64,000 nt of DNA from Xanthobacter dioxanivorans (GCF_016807805.1 NZ_CP063362.1:124001-188000), one strand, 5' to 3'. Counted from the first letter of the stretch, positions 35,961 to 44,605 are shown. A program made the numbers and translations. The notes: generated by a model not told the origin, from the letters alone.

Positions 35961-36823
35961 GGGTGATCCTCCCGAACGGACGCGCCCGCCGCCGCGAGAG
36001 CGCGCGCCAGCAGGTCCTGGGTCAGGGCAATCCGATACGCGTCCGCGCCGGCGCCGGCACGGGCGGCAAGCTCCACCGGAAGGCCGGCCACCGCGCGAGC
36101 GATTGACGGTGCGTCGAACGGTGCTTGCGCGAGGCGCGCCATGGTGTCCTCGGCCAGCACCGCGCGGTCGCCGAGGCCGATGAACACCAGCCGGAGCCCG
36201 GCAACGGCACCGCCCGCCGGGGTGCCGACCGCGGCGAGCCCGGCAATGGCGAAATCGCCGCGACGCCGGACGTGCTCGTCGAACCACGACCAGGCGGGTA
36301 CGGGCCGGGGCACAAGAATGGCCCGCAGAAGCTCCCCGGGACGCAGCGCGGTCTGGAACACCCCGCGTAGGAAATCAGCCACCGGCACCTGCCGCACCCC
36401 ATCCCGCCACGCGAGCTCGAGGCGCGCATCGAGGGCCAGCAGGGATCCCGCCGTCTCCGCCGACGGATCGGCGTGGCACAGGCTCCCGCCCAGCGTGCCG
36501 CGATTGCGAACCGCAGCATTGGCGACATGCGGCAACGCCAGCCGCAGCAGCGGAACATGGATGGAGGCGGGATCGGCAAGGAAGGCCGCATAGGTCGTCG
36601 CGGCGCCGATGCGGACATGGTCGCTCTTCACCTCGACACCCTTCAGGGCGGCGATGCGGCTGAGGTCCACCAGCGCGCTGGGGGCGGCGAGGCGCATGTT
36701 CATGGTGGGCAGCAGGCTCTGGCCGCCGGCCAGCACCTTGGCGTCGGGACCGAGCGTCGCGAGAAGCTCAAGGGCCTCGGCGAGGTCGGGCGGGCGGTGA
36801 AGGGCGAACGGCGCGGGCTTCAT
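35957..36823 (-). CDS. Molybdenum hydroxylase medium subunit, FAD-binding
   Basis: A 288-residue FAD subunit with the two family motifs AGGQSLLP (residues 32-39) and TLGGSLCHADP (about 109-119), plus the C-terminal CO-dehydrogenase-flavoprotein-like domain. It receives electrons from the Fe-S subunit and hands them to an acceptor. It is the first of the three hydroxylase genes in the operon, 36 bases after the CoxG-like gene. Confidence 0.9.
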   Translation of the reverse strand: MKPAPFALHRPPDLAEALELLATLGPDAKVLAGGQSLLPTMNMRLAAPSALVDLSRIAALKGVEVKSDHVRIGAATTYAAFLADPASIHVPLLRLALPHVANAAVRNRGTLGGSLCHADPSAETAGSLLALDARLELAWRDGVRQVPVADFLRGVFQTALRPGELLRAILVPRPVPAWSWFDEHVRRRGDFAIAGLAAVGTPAGGAVAGLRLVFIGLGDRAVLAEDTMARLAQAPFDAPSIARAVAGLPVELAARAGAGADAYRIALTQDLLARALAAAGASVREDHP

Positions 36824-36859
36824 GGCCGGCGCGGTCCGCTCGCGGTGGCGCGTGCCATC

Positions 36860-37516
36860 TCAGCGCGCCAGTCCCAAAGCGAGCGCCGCGGCGCCCGTGG
36901 CGGCGATGCCGACAGCAATGCCGGTGAGGAACGCCGTCGCTACCCGCACGGGCACAAGCATGTCCCCTTGGTGCACGGATGTGGGAGGGGCCGCAGCCGT
37001 GGTTCCGACGGCGGAGGTGGCCGGGGGAGCGGCGGGCCTGGGCGGCGGGGCGAGGGGACGGGCGTCACCGCCCAGCTCCCGCGCAAAAGCGCCGAAGAAG
37101 TCGTCGGCGAGCGACTTCGCCACCGACTGGATCAGCCGCCCGCCGACCATGGCAACCTTGCCGCCGATGTCCGCCTCGGCCCGATAGGTGAGGACGGTGC
37201 TGTCCGGCCCCGCACCGGCGTCGAGCAGGATTTCCGCGCCGCCGCGAGCAAAGCCGGCGAGACCACCGTTGGCCCGGCCGTTGAGCACGTAGCGGGACGG
37301 CGGGTCGGCCTCGGCCCGGTGCAGATCCCCCTTGAAGGTGGTGGAGATCACGCCGATGCGAGCGACGACCGTCGCCGCGAAGCTGTCCGGCCCCGTCGCC
37401 GTCAGGGCGGTGCAGCCCGGAATGCAGCGCGCCAGGACGTCGGGATCGTTCAGGCTCGCCCAGACCCGCTCGCGCGGGGCCGGGATCAGGTAGGAGCCGG
37501 TGAAGACGAGCGCCAT
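36860..37516 (-). CDS. CoxG-like SRPBCC protein with C-terminal membrane anchor
   Basis: A 218-residue protein. The first 150 residues form a CoxG/SRPBCC domain (SYLIPAPRERVWASLNDPDVL, CIPGC, YRAEADIGGKVAMVGGRLIQSVAKSLADDFF). A Pro/Ala-rich linker and one hydrophobic C-terminal helix (FLTGIAVGIAATGAAALALGL) follow. CoxG proteins recruit molybdenum hydroxylases to the membrane, so this probably anchors the downstream enzyme beside the importer and respiratory chain. It starts two bases after the permease stop. Confidence 0.82.
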   Translation of the reverse strand: MALVFTGSYLIPAPRERVWASLNDPDVLARCIPGCTALTATGPDSFAATVVARIGVISTTFKGDLHRAEADPPSRYVLNGRANGGLAGFARGGAEILLDAGAGPDSTVLTYRAEADIGGKVAMVGGRLIQSVAKSLADDFFGAFARELGGDARPLAPPPRPAAPPATSAVGTTAAAPPTSVHQGDMLVPVRVATAFLTGIAVGIAATGAAALALGLAR

Positions 37517-37518
37517 GG

Positions 37519-38268
37519 CTAGTTGCCCCCGCCGCGCCGCCAGGGCAGGAAGGTGCGCTCGCACAGCCCCACCAGGCTGGCGAAGGTGAAGCCGAGCAGG
37601 GCGATGATGACCAGCCCCACGTACATCTGCTCCACCCAGAACACGGTCCAGGACCACCAGATGCGGAAGCCGAGCCCTTCCGTCGCACCGACGAATTCGG
37701 CGGAGACGAGCAGGATCAGCGCCACGCCGGTGGCGAGCCGCAGCCCGGTGAAGATGCCCGGCAGCGCGCCGGGCAGCGCCACGGTGAGGTAGACCTTCCA
37801 GCCCGGGATCTTCAAGTTCTTGGCAACATCGAAATATATCTTGTTGATATTCTGGACGCCGCCATAGGTGTTGATCGCCATGATGAAGAAGACGCCTATG
37901 GCGACGATGGCGTATTTCGAGGCCTCGCTGAGGCCGAAGATGAGCATGATCAGCGGTAGAAGCGCGATCTTGGGCAGCGGGTAGAGCATGCTGATGAGCG
38001 GCGAGATCATCCGCTCGGCCAAAGACGAGAGACCCATCAGCAGGCCCACCGCCGCGCCCGGCACTGCGCCGATCACGAAGCCGACCATGAGGCGGACGAC
38101 GGAGACGCGCAGGTCGAGCCAGAACTGCTCGGTCATCACCATCTCGGCGAACTTGGCGAAGATGGCGGAGGGAGCAGGAAAGAAGCGCGTCTCCACGAGG
38201 CCGAGGCTGGCCACGGCCTGCCAGACCACGAGCACGATGACGGGAGAGATCCAGGATTGATACTTCAT
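37519..38268 (-). CDS. ABC importer permease, nitrate/taurine/sulfonate type
   Basis: A 249-residue BPD_transp_1 permease with about six membrane helices and the EAA loop (VALPGALPGIFTGLRLATGVALILLVSAEFVG). Members import taurine, sulfonates, nitrate, pyrimidine precursors or aromatic acids such as phthalate. It belongs to the importer formed with the ATPase and binding protein just upstream, all in the molybdenum-hydroxylase operon, so the substrate is probably the one hydroxylated. Confidence 0.88.
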   Translation of the reverse strand: MKYQSWISPVIVLVVWQAVASLGLVETRFFPAPSAIFAKFAEMVMTEQFWLDLRVSVVRLMVGFVIGAVPGAAVGLLMGLSSLAERMISPLISMLYPLPKIALLPLIMLIFGLSEASKYAIVAIGVFFIMAINTYGGVQNINKIYFDVAKNLKIPGWKVYLTVALPGALPGIFTGLRLATGVALILLVSAEFVGATEGLGFRIWWSWTVFWVEQMYVGLVIIALLGFTFASLVGLCERTFLPWRRGGGN

Positions 38269-38277
38269 CTGAGTGCC

Positions 38278-39123
38278 CTACCGGTCTTTGCGCGCGGCCA
38301 TGACTTCCTCACCCAGGAGGTCCCACAGCCGGCCGTAGAGCTGGCCGAACTCGGGAGTGCTCTTGAGAGTGAGGAGATTGCGCGGACGCTCGAATGGAAT
38401 ATCGATCGTTTCCTTGATGCGGCCGGGGGCCGCCGACATCACCGCGACCCGGTCGCCCAGCAGGATGGCCTCGTCGAGGCTGTGGGTGATGAACAGGACC
38501 GAGATCTTGTTGTCCTCCCACAGGCGCTCGACCTCCTGCTGGAGCAGCAGCTTGTTCTGCTCGTCCAGGGCGGCGAACGGCTCGTCCATGAGCAGCAGCT
38601 CGGGATGGGCGGAGAAGGCGCGCACGATGGAGAGCCGCTGCTTCATGCCGCCCGAAAGCTGGTGCGGGTAGAAGTCGCGGAATTTCGACAGCCCGCAGCG
38701 CTCAAGGAAATAGTCCACGCGCCGCTGGCTCTCGGCGCCGTTCCACAGGCCCAGCATGCGCACGGCATAGGTGGCGTTGCGTTCAACCGTGAGCCAGGGA
38801 AAGACCGATTCCTGCTGGAACACGATGGCGCTGGTGGGGCGCCGGGAATCCTCCACGCGCACGCTCACGGTTCCGGAAGAGGGCTGGTCGAGCCCTCCCA
38901 GCATGCGCAGCAAGGTCGACTTGCCGCACCCGCTCGGGCCCACGAGGCAGAGGAACTCGCCGGCGCGGATCTCCAGGTTGATGTCGGCCAGCGCGTGGAA
39001 GACCTGCCGATTGACGGAGAATGTCCGGCACACGTCGCGGATGGAAACCTTGGGGGCGGCTGTGGGCGAGGTCATCCGAGCGGTGGCATCGAGGGGGATC
39101 GTCCGGGAGGCCTCAGCGGGCAT
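38278..39123 (-). CDS. ABC importer ATP-binding protein, nitrate/taurine/sulfonate type
   Basis: A 281-residue ATPase (Walker A GPSGCGKST, Q-loop VFQQESVFPWLTV, signature LSGGMKQRLSI, Walker B LLLMDEPFAALDE, switch THSLDEAILLGD). ATG 39123 overlaps the binding-protein stop and follows a GGAG site; the M at 39075 is an alternative that would trim a non-conserved leader. It energises the importer. Confidence 0.9.
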   Translation of the reverse strand: MPAEASRTIPLDATARMTSPTAAPKVSIRDVCRTFSVNRQVFHALADINLEIRAGEFLCLVGPSGCGKSTLLRMLGGLDQPSSGTVSVRVEDSRRPTSAIVFQQESVFPWLTVERNATYAVRMLGLWNGAESQRRVDYFLERCGLSKFRDFYPHQLSGGMKQRLSIVRAFSAHPELLLMDEPFAALDEQNKLLLQQEVERLWEDNKISVLFITHSLDEAILLGDRVAVMSAAPGRIKETIDIPFERPRNLLTLKSTPEFGQLYGRLWDLLGEEVMAARKDR

Positions 39124-40099
39124 GGGCGCGCTCCAGGAAGCTGGTGTCGGTGACCGCCGCAAGGTTCGGCATCTTGGGGATCAGTTTTTGTGCGGCGTAG
39201 AAATCGAGCTGTTCCTGGAGGCTGGGAAGGTTCACCTTCTGGCCGTCGGTCGTCAGCTGCCAGCTCATGCGCTCGTACATCTTCGGATCCTTCACCGGCA
39301 GGCTCTTCTGCATGATCGCGGCGACCTCCACTGTGCGCGCCGGATCGGTGAGGACGCCCCGCATGTACTGCATGGACTTCACCAGGCCGCGCATGAAGCG
39401 CTCCCCGAGATCGCGGTCCCTGGTCGCCAGGCGCGGCCCGTAGATGGTCACGCCGAGCTGGAGGTTCGGGAAGGCTTCCGTGTGGTTGAGGAGCAGGCGG
39501 GCGACTCCCATTTCCCGGGCCTGGGTGACGAAGGGCTCGGTCATGTTGGCGGCGTCGATGGCGCCATTGGCGAGCGCGGCCACCATGTCCGGATACGGCA
39601 TGTTGACCAGCCGGACGTCCTTCTCGGTGAGGCCCGCGGACTTCAGGATGCGCACCGCCGCCTGATGCGTGTAGACGCCCACCGCGGTGACTCCGATGGA
39701 TCGGCCTTTGAGGTCCGCCACGGTCTTCACCTTGCCGCTGGCCATCAGCTCCTCGCGCACCAGCAGCCCGTGCGGCGCGGTGCCCGGCACCAGGGAGATG
39801 TAGTCGGCGACGATCTTCATATCGACGCCCGAGGCGATCGCATTGAACAGGGACGCGGTGGCCGAGCTCAGGATGACGTCGACGGTGCCGGTGGAAAGGG
39901 CCGGGATCTGCTCCGCCCCCGAGCGGAAGTAGACCGGCTCCACATCCACCCCGTATTCCTTGAAGAAGCCCTTTTCGACACCCACCACCAGCGGGTTGCC
40001 GATCATCAGCAGGCCGACCTTCACCGTCTGGGCGGTCGCGGGAGCGGCGAGCAAGACACATGCGGCGAACAAGGCAGCCAGACGGCTCCAGACTCTCAT
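39113..40099 (-). CDS. ABC importer solute-binding protein, NMT1/SsuA type
   Basis: A 328-residue periplasmic protein with a clear signal peptide (RLAALFAACVLLAAPATAQ, residues 6-24) and an NMT1-like fold (VKVGLLMIGNPLVVGVEKGFFKEYGVDVE, GRSIGVTAVGVYTHQAAVRILKSAG). ATG 40099 follows AAGGAGGAA. It binds a small anionic substrate for the adjacent permease and ATPase. The family includes taurine, sulfonate, phthalate and thiamine-precursor receptors. Confidence 0.88.
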   Translation of the reverse strand: MRVWSRLAALFAACVLLAAPATAQTVKVGLLMIGNPLVVGVEKGFFKEYGVDVEPVYFRSGAEQIPALSTGTVDVILSSATASLFNAIASGVDMKIVADYISLVPGTAPHGLLVREELMASGKVKTVADLKGRSIGVTAVGVYTHQAAVRILKSAGLTEKDVRLVNMPYPDMVAALANGAIDAANMTEPFVTQAREMGVARLLLNHTEAFPNLQLGVTIYGPRLATRDRDLGERFMRGLVKSMQYMRGVLTDPARTVEVAAIMQKSLPVKDPKMYERMSWQLTTDGQKVNLPSLQEQLDFYAAQKLIPKMPNLAAVTDTSFLERAHAR

Positions 40100-40242
40100 T
40101 GGCGTTCCTCCTTGGGCGGGCTTTCGCCTCGTTTTGGCTGGCATGGGCACACGCCGGGGCTCACCAGCGCCCGGCCGGGCGGGCGCGGCTTCCAGTCCCC
40201 CGAATGCCGCTCCGCCGGTCCGGTGGCCGGCGCGCAGCGCGC

Positions 40243-40620
40243 CTATTCGGCGGCGGGTGCGTCGTAGATCTTGTTGATCAGCTCGCCCGCGAGGTTGAAG
40301 GCGGGCAAGCCGCGGAACAGGAAGGCGAGCGCGGCCACGTCGTGGAGCTCGCGCTTGGTCGCGCCAGCCCGGATGGCGCCGCGGGCATGGTATTCGGCTG
40401 CGGGAGCGACGTGCGACAGCAGGATGCCGAACAGGATCAGCTGGGAAACCTTGGTCTCCATGGATTCGGGGTACATGGCGCGCGTGCGCAGGGCCTCCAC
40501 CAGATCCAGGAGCTCGGGATCGCACTCTCGCTCGACCCGCAGCCGGTGCTGAATGCGGGGCGGGACGAATCCGATCAGGTCCACATAGATGTCTTCGTAG
40601 GCGGGGGCGTTTCCAGACAT
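40243..40620 (-). CDS. Carboxymuconolactone decarboxylase-family protein
   Basis: A 125-residue AhpD/CMD-fold protein (ETKVSQLILFGILLSHVAPAAEYHARGAIRAGATKRELHDVAALAF). It has the conserved Glu and His but not the CxxC of peroxidase-type AhpD, so it is nearer gamma-carboxymuconolactone decarboxylases. It is the first gene of the leftward operon, divergent from the GntR regulator. The reaction here is unknown; an isomerase, lactone decarboxylase or scaffold role are all possible. Confidence 0.78.
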   Translation of the reverse strand: MSGNAPAYEDIYVDLIGFVPPRIQHRLRVERECDPELLDLVEALRTRAMYPESMETKVSQLILFGILLSHVAPAAEYHARGAIRAGATKRELHDVAALAFLFRGLPAFNLAGELINKIYDAPAAE

Positions 40621-40689
40621 GACAGGGCTCTTGCCTCGGGCCGGTTGTTGGGGGCGTCGGTGCGCTCCAGGCACGAGGCAAGCTAGAAT

Positions 40690-40772
40690 CACGCAAGATC
40701 GATGTAAAGATATTTTATCGATGATTTTTAGCTTTATATTATTTATTGATTTTTATCGTGCATGGTGCATGC
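40690..40772. promoter_or_regulatory. AT-rich divergent promoter with tandem and palindromic repeats
   Basis: This stretch is strikingly AT-rich beside its GC-rich neighbours. ATCGAT occurs at 40698-40703 and 40717-40722, GATTTTTA twice nearby, and GTGCATG as an exact tandem repeat at 40758-40764 and 40765-40771. It sits between the CMD-like gene and the GntR gene and is the likely control region of the 11-kb leftward operon. Confidence 0.55.
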
Positions 40773-40805
40773 TTAGGCAAATTTGCCGCATTTCAGGACC
40801 CCATG

Positions 40806-41507
40806 ATGGCGAGACCCGAAACCAGCAGTCCCGACACGTCCACGCTGTCCCAGCAGGCGTACAGCCTGCTTCATCATGACATTCTTGTCGGCGCCCTGGC
40901 GGCGGGCAGCAAGCTGCGGATCGATGCGCTCAAGACGCGCTACGGCATCGGCCCGACCCCATTGCGAGAGGCCCTGTCGCGCCTTGCCGCCGACGGCTTC
41001 GTGGAAAGCGAGGAGAACAAGGGCTTCAGCATTCCCCCCCTGAGCCTGAGCGAGCTGCGGGACGTCACCGATCAGCGCAAGCTGGTGGAATGCACGGCGC
41101 TGCGCCGCGCCATCGAGCGGATGGACGATGACTACGAGGCGCGGGTCGTGGGCGCCTACCACAAGCTGAAGCGTCTCGATGAAACGCTCGCGACGTCCGA
41201 CGACGAGGCTCTCGCCCGCTGGGAGGAGCGCCACCGGGCCTTCCATCGGGCCCTCATCGAAGGCGCCGGATCGCGCTGGCTCTCCAAGTTCCAGAGCGTC
41301 CTCTACGATCAGGCGGATCGCTATCGCAGGCTTTATTTTCGCAGCGCGCGCCTGCCGCCGCAGGTGGCGACGGACCACCAGGAAATCCTCGACGCGACCC
41401 TCGACCGCGATGCCGAGCGGGCCTGCGCCCTGCTCGACCGCCATATCGAGCGGGTGTTTGAGATCGCCTCGAAATCCCCTGTCTTCACCCAGGCGCTCTG
41501 CGACTGA
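40806..41507 (+). CDS. GntR-family regulator with FCD domain
   Basis: A 233-residue FadR-type regulator: winged helix (SQQAYSLLHHDILVGALAAG, RYGIGPTPLREALSRLAADGFVES) then an all-helical FCD ligand domain (DVTDQRKLVECTALRRAIERM, RHRAFHRALIEGAGS, DHQEILDATLDRDAERACALLDRHIE) with metal-binding histidines. It starts at ATG 40806 or 40803 behind AGGA. It is divergent from the molybdenum-hydroxylase operon and most likely represses it until its organic-acid ligand is bound. Confidence 0.88.
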   Translation: MARPETSSPDTSTLSQQAYSLLHHDILVGALAAGSKLRIDALKTRYGIGPTPLREALSRLAADGFVESEENKGFSIPPLSLSELRDVTDQRKLVECTALRRAIERMDDDYEARVVGAYHKLKRLDETLATSDDEALARWEERHRAFHRALIEGAGSRWLSKFQSVLYDQADRYRRLYFRSARLPPQVATDHQEILDATLDRDAERACALLDRHIERVFEIASKSPVFTQALCD

Positions 41508-41768
41508 CCAATCCGCGAGGCCCGTCGGCGACGCCGCCGGGTGCGAGGGGCCCCTGCCCTCCTTGCGCGCCCGCCGGGCAGCGTTCGTACGGGTGGTGAC
41601 GCAGAAATCCGTCAGCCTCGCCGTTCGAATTGCGCCGTCCGTTTGATCAAGGCCCTGGGTTCGTCGACTCGAAACCCAAACCGCTCTTCCCCAAGCCGGC
41701 CTCCCCACGCCGCCTGTCAGATCTTGCTGCCATGCTCATGGCCCGACCAAGTCGGGCACGGGCTTGAG

Positions 41769-42365
41769 CTAGTCCGAATGTGTCGAGGCGCCGTCGCTCC
41801 CGGCGGCGGCCACGGCGACCACCACCAGCACCTCCGCCTGCTGGCCGCCGAGACTGACCAGTTCATGGCGCTCTTCGCCCGCGAAATAGAGGCAATCGCC
41901 CTTTTCCATGATGAACTCTTGCGTCCCGAGCTTCACCGCGATGGTGCCGGAGACGACGAACAGCATCTCCTCGCCGCCATGGGACCATTTCGGGCTCGCC
42001 TTGCCCCCGCTGGCCATGGGCGGCCGGAACAGGAACGGCTCCATCACCTTGCGCGCGCGACCGGGCGCAAGGGACACGAAACTGCCCGCACCGCCTGCGC
42101 CGGTGGCGTCCGCCGCCCGCTGCAGCGTGTAACGTGGGCTGGGCGTCGCATTGAGATCGAAGAGCTCAGCCACATGCACGTCGAGCGCCGCCGCCACGCG
42201 CAGGAGCGCCGCGATGGACGGCGTTTTCAAGCCGCGTTCCACAAGCGAGAGGTAGCCACGCGTCAGCTCGCTCATGGCGGCGAGGCGATCCAGCGTCAGG
42301 CTGCGCTCGACGCGGAGCTTGCGCAGGTTCTGGCCAAGACGATCTGGCTTTGCGACGTCGAGCAC
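41769..42365 (-). CDS. XRE-family regulator with cupin domain
   Basis: A 198-residue protein: N-terminal helix-turn-helix (LGQNLRKLRVERSLTLDRLA, YLSLVERGLKTPSIAALLRVA; residues 10-70) and a C-terminal cupin_2 barrel (WSHGGEEMLFVVSGTIAVKLG, EKGDCLYFAGEERHEL). Such proteins usually sense a small metabolite in the cupin. It is divergent from the importer/isomerase/RidA operon starting at 42750 and is its probable regulator. Two inverted repeats lie in the 384-base gap. Confidence 0.88.
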   Translation of the reverse strand: MLDVAKPDRLGQNLRKLRVERSLTLDRLAAMSELTRGYLSLVERGLKTPSIAALLRVAAALDVHVAELFDLNATPSPRYTLQRAADATGAGGAGSFVSLAPGRARKVMEPFLFRPPMASGGKASPKWSHGGEEMLFVVSGTIAVKLGTQEFIMEKGDCLYFAGEERHELVSLGGQQAEVLVVVAVAAAGSDGASTHSD

Positions 42366-42574
42366 TCAATTCTCCGCTCACCTCTGCGCAACCGCGGCTG
42401 CGCGTCCGTCCTTAAACTCGTTCCAGCTGAGCAACGCAATCACCCGAGATCACGGCGCGCGAGCAGGGAAGGACGGCCACGTTAATCCCACCTAGATACA
42501 GCTTCTTGATCAGAATACATCCACTGGTAAACAACCGTCTGTGCGGAAATTTCGTGCCCGAAACGCTGAAGGAT

Positions 42575-42630
42575 TGGGCGAAAAGCGTCAAAAACCGTCA
42601 TTTCATCTAAATTTTTTGACCCATCGCCCA
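42575..42630. promoter_or_regulatory. Interrupted inverted repeat upstream of the second taurine-type importer operon
   Basis: TGGGCGA (42575-42581) and GTCAAAAA (42587-42594) are mirrored by TTTTTTGAC (42612-42620) and TCGCCCA (42624-42630). The two arms share the same outer and inner blocks with slightly different spacers. It may be a binding site for two regulator dimers or a leader structure. Confidence 0.45.
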
Positions 42631-42699
42631 GGAAATGAGCAGCAGGCGGGATCGCGCAAAAATACGGCTATTGATTTCCATCAGTAAACTTGCTTGGCT

Positions 42700-42716
42700 T
42701 TGCGAGTAGCTCGCAA
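42700..42716. promoter_or_regulatory. Perfect 7-3-7 palindrome upstream of the binding-protein gene
   Basis: TTGCGAG (42700-42706), TAG, CTCGCAA (42710-42716) is a perfect palindrome 34 bases before the ATG at 42750, a good position for an operator of the divergent XRE-cupin regulator. Confidence 0.55.
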
Positions 42717-42749
42717 CTACGGCGCCAAACAGGAACGAGGGGAATCTGC

Positions 42750-43790
42750 ATGGCCAATTTGAACATCACCCGCCGCGGTCTGCTGGGAGCTGCGGCGATG
42801 GGCGCGGGCATCTGCCTGCTGCCGCGCAACGTCCTTGCCGCCCCGCACGTCACGTTCGGCGTGGCGAGCCTCGACGTCTCCTACGCCTTCATCTACGCCG
42901 CCTTGAAGAAGGGCTATTTCGTCGAGGCCGGCCTCGACGTGGAACACCTCAACTCCCAGAGCGGTCCGCGCACCAAGCAGATGCTTTCCGCCGGGCAGAT
43001 CTTCGCCGCCGCGACCGGATCGAGCGATTCCGTCGCGCTGACCATGGCCGGCAAGCCCTCCGTCCTGGTGTGCTCGTTCGAGCGCCGGCCGGCGCTGGCG
43101 AATATCGTGGTCAGCAAGGCCGCCTACGACGCCGGCGTGCGCAGCGTGAAGGATCTCGCCGGGCGCAAGATCGGCGTCACCCAGCCCCAGTCGCTCACAT
43201 GGCTACTGGGCGTCGCCATCACCGAGGCGGCCGGACTGAAGGGCAAGGTGGATTTCCGCCCCCTGGGCGACTTCACCACCATGCTTGGCGCGGTGAAGGC
43301 GGGCTCGGTGGACGGCTGCATCGCCTCCTTCTCCATGCTCGATGCCGCCGAGGCCGAGGGCTGGGGCATGCCGATCTTCCGTGCCTATGACGACGCCGAC
43401 TGGAACTCCGCCTTTAAGGGCGACCTTCCGGGCGTCGGAGTCTACGTGCTCAAGGACACCCTCGAGGAGAAGCGGGCCGAGGTGCAGAAGCTGGTCGACG
43501 GCCTGGTAAAGGGCACGGACTGGGTGAAAGCCGCCTCCCCCGAGGAGATCGCCGAGCTGGTGAAGACGGACTTCCTGCCCACGACCCCGCTCCCCGCGCT
43601 CGTGAGCGCAGCAAAGAAGTTCAAGGCCACCTGGAATTTCGACAATACCTACACGCCGAAAGCCTATGCCGACCTCATGGCGGTCATGGGCGAGGGGCGC
43701 ATGTATCCCACGGCCGACCTCGCGGCGCGGGCCAAATTTGCCGACCTCGTCGACAATTCCTTCGTCCTCAAGGCGCGGGGCAAGGCGTGA
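42750..43790 (+). CDS. ABC importer solute-binding protein, NMT1/SsuA type
   Basis: A 346-residue protein with a twin-arginine-like leader (NITRRGLLGAAAMGAGICLL, cleavage near LAAPH) and an NMT1-like fold (VTFGVASLDVSYAFIYAALKKGYFVEAGLDVE, GRKIGVTQPQSLTWLLGVAITEAAG). ATG 42750 follows GAGGGGA. It is the receptor of the importer encoded by the next two genes. The Tat-type signal is unusual for these receptors and would imply export after folding. Confidence 0.86.
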   Translation: MANLNITRRGLLGAAAMGAGICLLPRNVLAAPHVTFGVASLDVSYAFIYAALKKGYFVEAGLDVEHLNSQSGPRTKQMLSAGQIFAAATGSSDSVALTMAGKPSVLVCSFERRPALANIVVSKAAYDAGVRSVKDLAGRKIGVTQPQSLTWLLGVAITEAAGLKGKVDFRPLGDFTTMLGAVKAGSVDGCIASFSMLDAAEAEGWGMPIFRAYDDADWNSAFKGDLPGVGVYVLKDTLEEKRAEVQKLVDGLVKGTDWVKAASPEEIAELVKTDFLPTTPLPALVSAAKKFKATWNFDNTYTPKAYADLMAVMGEGRMYPTADLAARAKFADLVDNSFVLKARGKA

Positions 43791-44605
43791 TGCGCGTCAT
43801 GATCCGCCTCGACGGCGTCGGCAAGACCTACAGCTCCAAGGCCACGCGCCACACCGCCATCGGCAGCGTCTCCCTCGAAATTGCGCAAGGCGAATTCGTC
43901 TGCGTGGTCGGCCCCTCCGGGTGCGGCAAGAGCACCCTGCTCAACATGATCGCCGGCTTCCAGCCGGCGACCGCCGGTGCGATCACCGTGAACGGCGTGC
44001 CGGTGCAGCCGGGTGCCGTGCCCCAGGGCTTGGGATACCTGTTCCAGAAGGACACGGTGCTGCCCTGGCTGACCGTGGAGCAGAACGTCGGCCTGGGCCT
44101 GCGTTTTGCCCACCTTCAGCCCGACCGCATCGCCGAGAAGGTGCAGGGCCTGCTCAAGCTCGCCAACCTCGAGCCGTATGCGGGCTACTTCCCCTATCAG
44201 ATATCCGGCGGCATGCGGCAGCGCACCGCGCTCCTGATGACGCTCGCCTGCGATCCCCAGGTGCTGCTGCTCGACGAACCCTTCGGTGCGCTCGATTCAC
44301 ACACCAAGATCAACCTCCACCGCGAGCTGCACGAGATCTGGCGGCAGCTCGGCCAGACCATCGTCATGGTCACGCACGACCTCGACGAAGCGGTAGCGCT
44401 GGCCGACCGCGTCATTGTCCTCTCGGGCCCGCCGAGCCGGGTGCTTCTCGACCACCCTATCGACATCCCCCACCCGCGCGATCCTTACGCCGTGCGCGAG
44501 ACCGATGCCTTCGGCCAGCACCTCAAAGCCATCTGGGCGGTGCTGGGACGCGAATACCAGCGCACGCCCGACGGCACGCGGTCCGTCACCGGAGCCGCCG
44601 CATGA
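43790..44605 (+). CDS. ABC importer ATP-binding protein, nitrate/taurine/sulfonate type
   Basis: A 271-residue ATPase (Walker A GPSGCGKST, Q-loop LFQKDTVLPWLTV, signature ISGGMRQRTAL, Walker B LLLLDEPFGALDS, switch THDLDEAVALAD). ATG 43790 overlaps the binding-protein stop and the gene's own stop overlaps the permease start, so the three are coupled. Confidence 0.9.
   Translation: MRVMIRLDGVGKTYSSKATRHTAIGSVSLEIAQGEFVCVVGPSGCGKSTLLNMIAGFQPATAGAITVNGVPVQPGAVPQGLGYLFQKDTVLPWLTVEQNVGLGLRFAHLQPDRIAEKVQGLLKLANLEPYAGYFPYQISGGMRQRTALLMTLACDPQVLLLDEPFGALDSHTKINLHRELHEIWRQLGQTIVMVTHDLDEAVALADRVIVLSGPPSRVLLDHPIDIPHPRDPYAVRETDAFGQHLKAIWAVLGREYQRTPDGTRSVTGAAA

Noticed and set aside
33022..37516. CO dehydrogenase (coxMSL plus coxG)
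   Set aside because: The large subunit lacks the AYRCSFR active-site loop, and the operon contains aromatic lower-pathway enzymes instead of cox accessory genes such as coxDEF.
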